NCBI GenBank assembly: GCA_030916975.1
Contig: JAUPVO010000021.1
Location: 1-13,704 of the forward strand
Source: Patescibacteria group bacterium
GTDB lineage: Bacteria > Patescibacteriota > Minisyncoccia > Phycocordibacterales > UBA5272
Reading direction: 5' to 3'
DNA: 13,704 nt
The position numbers and the translations under genes were made by a program. Within the stretch, counting starts at the first letter, position 1. The number at the start of each line of letters is the position of its first letter. Shown here in pieces: positions 7,749 to 13,704 of the stretch. Under the pieces are notes generated by a model. The model saw only the letters and a list, made by a program, of their open reading frames with translations, had not been told where the DNA came from and searched no databases.

Positions 7749-8543
7749 TTAATTATTAATTAATAAATTTAAAATATCAGCATTAGTATATAAAGATAAA
7801 ATAAAGCCTAGTATTATAAAAGGAGTAAAAGGAATTTCAGATTTTAAATTGTATTCATTTTTATGTATTATCATCAAAGATAAAGCCACAAGAGCCCCTA
7901 TCCAGATTGAGTAAAAAAACATACTTATTCCCATAGGTAGACCGATTATAAAACCGAGAGCCGTATACATGAATACATCTCCAATACCAACCCATTTACC
8001 TTTAGAAATAAAATAAAGAAATGCGTAAGGTAAAGCTACGATAATTCCAGATAATGAATCAAATATATTAAAATCATAAACAAACTGTCTAATTATTGTA
8101 GATAAAATACCTAGTAAAAATAAAATAATCACAACACCAAAAGGTACTAACATGTGTCGCAAGTCATATATTGTTATAATCATACTTAAAGCAATAGATG
8201 TTGAAAATAGGATGTATAAAAATATTCCGTAGTATATAAGTTGAGGGTTATCTGATATATTTAAATTTGTACTTATTATGTAAGGTAACAATGCTATTAA
8301 AAAACCAGTAGCTAATTCAGACCAGATATAAGTTGAAGTCAGTTTAGTTTTACATTTTTTACATTTTCCTTTTTGATATAAAAAAGAAAAGATTGGAATC
8401 AATTCTTTCCAAGTTAAATTGTGTCCACAATGGAGACATTTACTTCTTCCAGAAAAAATAGTTTTAACTCTAAGCCTGTCAGCGACTAAGTTAGCAAAAC
8501 TACCCAAAGATAATCCGTATATAAATGATAAAACTGTTAGCAT
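7749..8543 (-). CDS. pilD: Type IV prepilin peptidase / N-methyltransferase
   Basis: The 264-residue polytopic membrane protein has about seven or eight hydrophobic segments. It is an A24-family aspartyl protease that cleaves the leaders of the pilins encoded around it and N-methylates the new N-terminus. The N-terminal cytoplasmic loop has the tetracysteine zinc motif, C36-x2-C39 and C61-x2-C64, of full-length bifunctional PilD. The catalytic aspartates are D127 (in IYDLRHMLVP, equivalent to the D-x-IP-D region) and D189 in VGIGDV, the GxGD motif. The conserved IPFTPFIILG segment closes the protein. It is flanked by pilA upstream and the minor pilins 8 bp downstream. A weak TATAAT (8558-8563) lies just upstream, but without a clear -35; expression may depend on read-through past the pilA hairpin. 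Confidence 0.95.
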   Translation of the reverse strand: MLTVLSFIYGLSLGSFANLVADRLRVKTIFSGRSKCLHCGHNLTWKELIPIFSFLYQKGKCKKCKTKLTSTYIWSELATGFLIALLPYIISTNLNISDNPQLIYYGIFLYILFSTSIALSMIITIYDLRHMLVPFGVVIILFLLGILSTIIRQFVYDFNIFDSLSGIIVALPYAFLYFISKGKWVGIGDVFMYTALGFIIGLPMGISMFFYSIWIGALVALSLMIIHKNEYNLKSEIPFTPFIILGFILSLYTNADILNLLINN

Positions 8544-8616
8544 ATAAATTTAACTATATTATATAATATTTATACTGTTTAATGATATACTTTTACACAA
8601 TTTTACATATACAAAT

Positions 8617-8652
8617 ATTATAAAAAGCGTAAAAAGTTACGCTTTTTATAAT
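8617..8652 (-). terminator. Hairpin after pilA, likely intrinsic terminator or attenuator
   Basis: Perfect 16-bp inverted repeat (arms 8617-8632 and 8637-8652) with a 4-nt loop, beginning 18 nt after the pilA stop. The minus-strand core is GCGTAA-CTTT-TTACGC followed by TTTTTATAATATTT, and A-tracts precede it, the usual form of an intrinsic terminator. On the plus strand the hairpin is followed by T8 (8652-8659), so it could work in both directions, though no plus-strand gene points at it. It separates pilA from pilD. Confidence 0.8.
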
Positions 8653-8670
8653 TTTTTTTGTACTATAAAC

Positions 8671-9264
8671 TTATGGGACCAAGTCAAATATACAATTAGT
8701 ATTAGAAGTACAAGCCTCAACATTTCCTGGTTTTATAGCAGCTCCACCAGAATACTGAGTCCAGGCAGATCCATCAACACAAGGTCCTGTTGCAGGGACC
8801 GTACTCGAAGCAGAACATCCTGTAGCCATTAGATCAGAATCAAGTCTAAGTGCTGGAGAATCAGCTTCCAGATTAGTCCACAATTGATACTTGTCACATG
8901 TTACAAGCATATCAGTACCAGCAATATAAACAGCTGGAGAATGTTGATAACAGCTAAACCCAGCATAATTATAAGCTGGAGAAGATCCTATTATACCGTT
9001 AGGAACTCTCTCACCTTTTTTATTATACCAATTAATCAGTTCAGCTTGAGTTGTTGGGTATTGAAGAGTTGTGTCAATACCAGTGATTGTTAAAAATGTC
9101 TGGATACCTCTTAGCTCAGTCATTTTTTTTGCATCACGAGCTCTGGCCAGAGCATTTAACATAGAAGGAAGTACTATTACGGCTAGAATACCAATGATAG
9201 CGATTACGATAACTAGTTCGAGTAATGTAAAACCTCTAAACTTTTTATTTTTATAAGGTAACAT
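8671..9264 (-). CDS. pilA: Major type IV pilin (prepilin)
   Basis: The 197-residue product has an 11-residue basic leader (MLPYKNKKFRG), cut before mature FTLLELVIVIAIIGILAVIV with Glu5 at E16. The ALARARDAKKMTELRGIQTF segment continues the N-terminal pilin helix. The globular domain carries six cysteines (105, 123, 150, 162, 185, 191) and Thr/Ala/Ser-rich loops, consistent with a disulfide-stabilised fibre subunit outside the membrane. I call it the major pilin because it has the most canonical N-terminus, lies directly after pilC, has its own promoter and terminator signals, and looks visibly less A+T-rich than its neighbours, which fits high expression. No Shine-Dalgarno precedes ATG 9264; the leader is A/T only. 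GspG-like pseudopilin is the alternative reading, but PilT in the cluster favours a T4P. Confidence 0.92.
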   Translation of the reverse strand: MLPYKNKKFRGFTLLELVIVIAIIGILAVIVLPSMLNALARARDAKKMTELRGIQTFLTITGIDTTLQYPTTQAELINWYNKKGERVPNGIIGSSPAYNYAGFSCYQHSPAVYIAGTDMLVTCDKYQLWTNLEADSPALRLDSDLMATGCSASSTVPATGPCVDGSAWTQYSGGAAIKPGNVEACTSNTNCIFDLVP

Positions 9265-9280
9265 ATTATAATATATTATT

Positions 9281-9314
9281 TAACTATTATTAAAATAGAT
9301 TTTAATAATAGTTA
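9281..9314 (-). promoter_or_regulatory. Perfect AT-rich stem-loop in the pilA leader
   Basis: A perfect 15-bp inverted repeat (arms 9281-9295 and 9300-9314) with a 4-nt loop lies between the predicted pilA promoter and its ATG, ending 16 bp before the start codon. A transcript starting near 9309 would carry about ten of these base pairs at its very 5' end, which could protect the mRNA. It could instead be a weak terminator for the upstream pilB-T-C transcript; it has no GC core and no clean U-tract. Confidence 0.6.
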
Positions 9315-9315
9315 C

Positions 9316-9324
9316 ATTATAGCA
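9316..9324 (-). promoter_or_regulatory. Extended -10 promoter element for pilA
   Basis: The minus strand reads TGCTATAAT, a perfect TGnTATAAT extended -10, in the 105-bp gap after pilC. The predicted start is about A9309, giving a 45-nt leader. The -35 region has only a weak TTCATT at 19-bp spacing. Its position before the major pilin, with a hairpin after that gene, supports an independent pilA transcript. Confidence 0.6.
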
Positions 9325-9369
9325 TTATATGAATAAATCTAATGAAGCTTATTAAACTTATCCACAATT

Positions 9370-10578
9370 TTATTGTATGCTAGATGCGATATTGTAAATT
9401 GGCAATAATATCGAAGCCATCAAAATTCCTACTGAAAGGCCTAGAACCACTATCATTATCGGCTCTATTAAAGCTATAGTAGAGTCAATAGTTTGCTCTA
9501 ATTCTCTTTTGTAGAACTTTGCAATACTAGATAACATATAGCCTAGCTCACCAGTCTCTTCTCCAATTCTAGTCATTTGAACCATTATGTTCGGTATCAT
9601 CTCTTCATCTGCTAAAGCTATAGAAAGTAATTTACCATCTTTAACTTTTTCAGCTACTCTCTCAAACATTTTCTTGAAAACGTAATTATCTACCACATCA
9701 CTTGTAATTTGTAAAGATTGGACTATTGGCACACCTGAAGAAATCATAGTATTTATATTGTCAGCAAATCGGGATAAGTATAATTTTTTATATAATTTGG
9801 ATAATAATGGTATTTTTAATTTTATAGTATCAAAATAAGCTCTACCTTCCGGAGTCTTTATATATAATGTTAAATAGTAAGCTCCTATTATTAACATAGG
9901 AATCACTGCCCACCAATAATCGATGATAAATTGACTGAATGACATTATAATTTTGGTCATTAAAGGTAACTCCTGTCCCTGACTTGTTAACATCTCTGAT
10001 AATTTTGGTATAACAAATATGGTCATTATTATCATAACTACAAAAAATGTTGCAATTACAAATCCTGGATAAGTTAAAGCTTTTTTAGTTTTTTGTGTCA
10101 ATTCATAATTACGCTCTATGTAGTCAGCTAAATAATTTAGTACTTCCTTAAGTCTACCGCTCTCTTCTCCGGTGTGTACCATAGAGATAAAGAAAGAGTC
10201 AAAAACATCGGAGTGTCTCATAAGTGATTTATACACAGGCATACCAGCTTTTACATCATCGCTTATAATTTCGTATCTATGACCAAGAGCTTTAGATTCC
10301 GTCTCTGTAGACAATAATCTGAAAGCTCTGAGGACTTGCACTCCTCCTCCAATCAAAGTTGCTAATTGTCTAGTGGAAATTACTAAATCTTTTGTAGTTA
10401 TTTTATTTTTAAACCTATCAAAAATATTATTTGATATATCTATGGGAGCTTCTACTACTTCGATAATAATATTACCTTCTGATTGTAATTTTTGAATTAC
10501 ATTTTCACGATTAGATTCTTCAATTACACCTTCTCTTATTTTGGTATCTTGTCCAAAAATTTTATATTTAAATTTCAT
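9370..10578 (-). CDS. pilC: Type IV pilus inner-membrane platform protein
   Basis: The 402-residue product is the normal length for PilC/GspF, the polytopic platform that couples the cytoplasmic ATPases to pilin insertion and extraction. Two T2SSF domains are visible, each with the family's repeated motif: ISMVHTGEESGRL at 131-143 and VQMTRIGEETGEL at 333-345. Hydrophobic segments at about 172-190, 222-240 and 374-394 give the usual three membrane helices. An N-terminal region (1-60) with the FKYKIFGQDTKIREGVIE beta element precedes the first domain. The start ATG 10578 comes 2 bases after the pilT stop, so translation is probably coupled. It is followed by a 105-bp gap holding the pilA promoter signals. 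No residue looks out of place. Confidence 0.96.
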   Translation of the reverse strand: MKFKYKIFGQDTKIREGVIEESNRENVIQKLQSEGNIIIEVVEAPIDISNNIFDRFKNKITTKDLVISTRQLATLIGGGVQVLRAFRLLSTETESKALGHRYEIISDDVKAGMPVYKSLMRHSDVFDSFFISMVHTGEESGRLKEVLNYLADYIERNYELTQKTKKALTYPGFVIATFFVVMIIMTIFVIPKLSEMLTSQGQELPLMTKIIMSFSQFIIDYWWAVIPMLIIGAYYLTLYIKTPEGRAYFDTIKLKIPLLSKLYKKLYLSRFADNINTMISSGVPIVQSLQITSDVVDNYVFKKMFERVAEKVKDGKLLSIALADEEMIPNIMVQMTRIGEETGELGYMLSSIAKFYKRELEQTIDSTIALIEPIMIVVLGLSVGILMASILLPIYNIASSIQ

Positions 10579-10580
10579 AT

Positions 10581-11639
10581 TTATATCATCTGAGATAGAA
10601 TATTTGGATATTTAGCATATTTTATAGCCACGTCAACAGGGATCTCTCCTCTTCTTACAAGATCCGATAAACACCTATCCATACTTACCATTCCTTGCTC
10701 TCCACCAGTTTCTATTATATGGTCAAGTTCAAAAGTTCTTTTTTCTCTTATTAGGTTTTGTACAGCAGAATTAGAAATTAGTAATTCATAAGCAGGTATT
10801 TGGCCACCTCCAACTTTGGGAAGAAGTCTTTGTGAGAATATACCTATTAGAGAAGATGCTAGTTGGTTTCTGATTTGGTCTTGTTGTTCTGCTGGAAAAG
10901 AATCTATAATTCTATCTATAGTCTGAGAAGCAGAGTTGGTATGAAGTGTAGAGAATACTAAGTGCCCAGTCTCAGCAGCAGTTACAGCAGCTCTCATAGT
11001 CTCTGCATCTCGCATTTCTCCAATTAATATAACATCTATATCTTGTCTAAGAGAACTAACTAAAGCAGAATTAAAATCCAAAGCATCAAAACCAACCTCT
11101 CTTTGCATAATTATAGAATTTTTATTTTCATAAATATATTCTATAGGGTCCTCTATGGTTACAATTAGTTTTTTTTCAAATTGATTGATATGATCTATCA
11201 TAGATGCTAAGGTTGTAGATTTTCCTTGTCCAACAGGTCCAACAACTAGAAAAAAACCTTGTTTTTTTCTAGATAACTCTAATAAAATATCTGGTAATGA
11301 TAAATCTTTTAAATTTTTTACTTTAGATATTAACCTTAAAGAAATACTTATTTCTCCATTTTGAAAAAAAGCATTTCCTCTCATTCTGTATTCATCTAAA
11401 TGTGTATAAGCAAAATCTAGTTGTTTATTTTTGATTAATTTATCAAACTGCTCATCATTAATCATTTCTTTTAGTATTTCTAAAACGTCTGAAGGTTTCA
11501 TTGGGTCCATTCTTGTGACAACTATTAGATCCCCTTGTATACGAACAATAGGACTACTTTTGGATACTATGTGTATATCTGATCCTGATTCTTTTACTAA
11601 AGTTAAAACAAGTGTATTTAATAGTTCTTTATTATTCAT
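10581..11639 (-). CDS. pilT: Type IV pilus retraction ATPase
   Basis: The 352-residue product is the size of PilT and lacks the long N-terminal domain of PilB. It is a hexameric ATPase that drives pilus disassembly, and so twitching or uptake of bound material. An N-terminal PAS-like region (SDIHIVSKSSPIVRIQGDL, 20-38) precedes the motor. Walker A is GPVGQGKST (134-142), a variant of the usual GPTGSGKST that keeps all essential Gly, Lys and Ser. The Asp box is TIEDPIEY (161-168), Walker B is LIGEMRD (205-211), and the His box has H226 and H233. The C-terminal retraction motif AIRNLIRE appears as AVQNLIRE (292-299), and the family's GMVSMDRCLSDLVRRGEI tail is present. It starts 28 bp after pilB and sits 2 bp before pilC. 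Confidence 0.95.
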   Translation of the reverse strand: MNNKELLNTLVLTLVKESGSDIHIVSKSSPIVRIQGDLIVVTRMDPMKPSDVLEILKEMINDEQFDKLIKNKQLDFAYTHLDEYRMRGNAFFQNGEISISLRLISKVKNLKDLSLPDILLELSRKKQGFFLVVGPVGQGKSTTLASMIDHINQFEKKLIVTIEDPIEYIYENKNSIIMQREVGFDALDFNSALVSSLRQDIDVILIGEMRDAETMRAAVTAAETGHLVFSTLHTNSASQTIDRIIDSFPAEQQDQIRNQLASSLIGIFSQRLLPKVGGGQIPAYELLISNSAVQNLIREKRTFELDHIIETGGEQGMVSMDRCLSDLVRRGEIPVDVAIKYAKYPNILSQMI

Positions 11640-11667
11640 ATTTAAATTATACAGTATATATTAGAAA

Positions 11668-13440
11668 TTATAACCCTGCGATTTCCACAAATGGAACTTT
11701 TTTATCCATAGATTTTAACATAGCATCCTCTTTCATTGTTATCATACCTTTGGATCTAGCTATTTTAAAAAGATCATCTTCTGAAATATTTGATAAAATT
11801 GCATTTTGAATATCATCATCTATTTCTATCATTTCTAATACAGGGACTCTTCCTTTTGTTCCGTTAGTATAGCCAGTGTTTGGAACAGCTTCATAAAAAG
11901 GTCTATTCAAATCAATTTGATTCTTATATTTCTCATCTAAATCTTTAAACTCTTCTGTAATCATATTTTTTATAGCTGGAGTCATTTCAATAGGAGATGC
12001 GCAACTAGGATGAATAAGAGGAGTTAGTCTTTGGGCTATTGATAGTATAATAGTTGGAGCAATAAGATAAGGATCAACCCCCATGTCTTTAAGACGTGTT
12101 ATAACACCGATAGAGTTATTCGTGTGTATTGTGGAGAATACTAGGTGTCCAGTCAAAGCTGCTTGAATGGCCAGTTCCGCAGTTTCTTTATCACGTATCT
12201 CTCCAACCATAATAACATCAGGGTCTTGACGTAGTATAGATCTAAGTCCAGTTGCAAAAGTATATCCTATTTCAGGAAATATTTGAGACTGATTCATATT
12301 TGGCACATTATACTCTATAGGATCTTCCAGAGACACTACATTTTTTGTTTCTCTATCTATTTCATTTAACATTGAATACAGTGTAGTTGTTTTACCGCTA
12401 CCAGTGGGCCCACTAATAATTATCATTCCGTAAGGCTTTTCTAGGGCTTTTCTTATTTGAGTTAAATGCATTTTAGAGAATCCTATACTTTCAAGGTTTC
12501 TAACCCCTTTGTAACTATCAAGAATACGTATAACTATTTTTTCTCCATAATATGCCGGCATTGAAGAAACACGAAAATCTATTTTATGATTTGACTCGCC
12601 ATTTTTAATTCTAATAGAAAATCTTCCATCCTGGGGTTTTCTTTTTTCATCTAGTTTGAGATCTGAAAGTATTTTTATGCGTGCTACTATGGGTTGATGC
12701 ATTGTGTGTCTTAGTGTATGCATTGTATGTAAGACCCCATCTACTCTAAATTTTATTACCATGTTATTGCCGTGATGTTCTATGTGTATATCACTAGCTT
12801 CTTTTTCTATGGCTTCATATACAAAAGAATTAACTAACTTTTCAATTGGTATATCTTCTAAATTTCCTTTATAATCATCAAGATTAATACGAGATTCTGT
12901 AATGTCTTCAGCTTCTTTTTTATCTGGAGATCCTGCAGCTCGAGACACATCAGACATTACAATTTCGCTAGAAGAATCGTAGTACTTTTCCTCATTTTTT
13001 TTAGAAGCGGTTGTATCAGCTTCATTTTCTAAACTCAAAAATAGTTCTAAACCTTTTTCAAAATCCTGTTTAGAAATTAGTTGTATTTTATAATCAAGAC
13101 TTAGAGGAAATAGCTTATCATTTATGAATTTAAATAAATTTAGTATTTCAGGGTCATAAACACCAACTATATGAGGAGACAAAGGAATTATTTTATATTT
13201 TCTTAAATCTTCTGAATTAAAAATATTTTCAAAATCTTTTTCTATTATTATTTCTTGGGAGCTGAACTCTTCTAAAGAAAATATTTCTGCTCTAATTTTG
13301 TTAATAATACTTACATCTATATATTTAGAAAGGGTCTCATCTATATTCTTAATTGAACCATTTTTAAACTGCTGACTTACATCTCTATAAATTAAATCAT
13401 TTATTATTCCCCTCTTTAAGAGCTCGTTTAAAGTTTGCAT
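11668..13440 (-). CDS. pilB: Type IV pilus extension ATPase
   Basis: The 590-residue product is a full PilB/GspE-type ATPase that powers pilin polymerisation from the cytoplasmic side. Residues 1-135 form a T2SSE_N/MshEN-like domain (KYKIIPLSPHIVGVYDPEIL near 81-100). A charged low-complexity linker follows at about 138-195. The N2 domain opens with SDIHIEHHGNNMVIKFRVDG (216-235). The motor has Walker A GPTGSGKTT (344-352), Asp box SLEDPIEY (370-377), Walker B MVGEIRD (411-417) and His box H432/H439. The zinc-binding tetracysteine of most PilB/GspE proteins is absent: the region after RLTPLIHPSC (471-480) has only C480. It starts at ATG 13440, 26 bp after the preceding gene, with no Shine-Dalgarno. 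Confidence 0.96.
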   Translation of the reverse strand: MQTLNELLKRGIINDLIYRDVSQQFKNGSIKNIDETLSKYIDVSIINKIRAEIFSLEEFSSQEIIIEKDFENIFNSEDLRKYKIIPLSPHIVGVYDPEILNLFKFINDKLFPLSLDYKIQLISKQDFEKGLELFLSLENEADTTASKKNEEKYYDSSSEIVMSDVSRAAGSPDKKEAEDITESRINLDDYKGNLEDIPIEKLVNSFVYEAIEKEASDIHIEHHGNNMVIKFRVDGVLHTMHTLRHTMHQPIVARIKILSDLKLDEKRKPQDGRFSIRIKNGESNHKIDFRVSSMPAYYGEKIVIRILDSYKGVRNLESIGFSKMHLTQIRKALEKPYGMIIISGPTGSGKTTTLYSMLNEIDRETKNVVSLEDPIEYNVPNMNQSQIFPEIGYTFATGLRSILRQDPDVIMVGEIRDKETAELAIQAALTGHLVFSTIHTNNSIGVITRLKDMGVDPYLIAPTIILSIAQRLTPLIHPSCASPIEMTPAIKNMITEEFKDLDEKYKNQIDLNRPFYEAVPNTGYTNGTKGRVPVLEMIEIDDDIQNAILSNISEDDLFKIARSKGMITMKEDAMLKSMDKKVPFVEIAGL

Positions 13441-13466
13441 ATATTATTAATAGCATAAAATCCATT

Positions 13467-13704
13467 TTATGGAGCAAAAGGATTTTGACGCCCATTACCT
13501 ATCGGTTCTACAAAATTTCTATTATCCTGTAAGTCGTTAAAGGTTGAAGTAACCATTGAAGGAAAATTATTAAAGTCTACATTTTTGTCTCTAAAATTTT
13601 TTAAAATTTGGAAATATTTGCCTTGTATTACAACGCCAGCATTTATAATAGATTTATCAAATTTATGATAAGAATAAAATACACCAAATAATACCAACAA
13701 AATA
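13467..13704 (-). CDS. Small membrane protein upstream of pilB (5' end outside window)
   Basis: The frame stays open to the right edge, so only the last 78 codons are visible and the true start lies outside. The TTG at 13700 should not be taken as the start. The visible part begins in a hydrophobic segment (LVLFGVFYSY), so there is at least one membrane helix, followed by a soluble domain with GKYFQILKNFRD and a Pro/Gly-rich end, EPIGNGRQNPFAP. I recall small one-helix proteins with a GRxNPFxP tail beside pilus genes in CPR genomes, but cannot check this here. Position 26 bp before pilB makes it probably part of the pilus operon. A PilO/PilN-type assembly component is possible but not shown by sequence; the function is unassigned. 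Confidence 0.75.
   Translation of the reverse strand, partial: ILLVLFGVFYSYHKFDKSIINAGVVIQGKYFQILKNFRDKNVDFNNFPSMVTSTFNDLQDNRNFVEPIGNGRQNPFAP

Noticed and set aside
9265..9270. TATAAT directly before the pilA ATG
   Set aside because: A start driven by it would fall inside the coding region and remove the prepilin leader; the extended -10 at 9316-9324 fits better.

Overview
The window is about 70% A+T. All of its recognisable genes lie on the minus strand, packed with short gaps or small overlaps. The gene content suggests a Patescibacteria/CPR organism, probably a Parcubacteria-like lineage: a compact type IV pilus (T4P) locus with pilB, pilT, pilC, pilA and pilD together, a membrane protein with thrombospondin type 3 repeats, and a small-membrane-protein remnant ending in NPFAP. 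This placement is an inference from gene content; no rRNA or other marker is present. No gene has internal TGA codons in place of glycine, so the TGA=Gly code of Gracilibacteria/Absconditabacteria does not apply. None of the visible starts has a convincing Shine-Dalgarno sequence.

In the direction of transcription (high to low coordinates), the window opens with the 3' end of a small membrane-protein gene (13467 to the edge). Next come the extension ATPase PilB, the retraction ATPase PilT and the platform protein PilC. The major pilin PilA follows; it seems to be a separate transcription unit, with an extended -10 promoter and a 5' stem-loop upstream and a GC-core hairpin downstream. Prepilin peptidase PilD comes next, then four minor pilins/pseudopilins (GspH/FimT-, PilW/GspJ-, PilV/GspI- and PilX/GspK-like) separated by 8 bases or fewer, or overlapping. 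Together these supply most of a retractable T4P: motors, platform, fibre subunit, processing enzyme and a tip complex. PilM/N/O are not in the window.

Below the pilus block are housekeeping genes: NAD+-dependent DNA ligase (ligA), 46 bp after the last minor pilin, then gatC and gatA, encoding two subunits of the tRNA-dependent amidotransferase. A good extended -10 sits just before gatC. The window ends in a 5' portion of a large gene, open to the left edge. It encodes six calcium-binding-type TSP3 repeats, one transmembrane helix and a histidine-rich tail.

No tRNA, rRNA, CRISPR array, insertion sequence or phage gene was seen. No gap between genes exceeds about 130 bases. The points most worth a second look are the TSP3/His-rich membrane protein, the dedicated transcription signals around pilA, the minor pilin lacking Glu5, the even cysteine counts of the exported pilins, and the PilB without its zinc tetracysteine motif.
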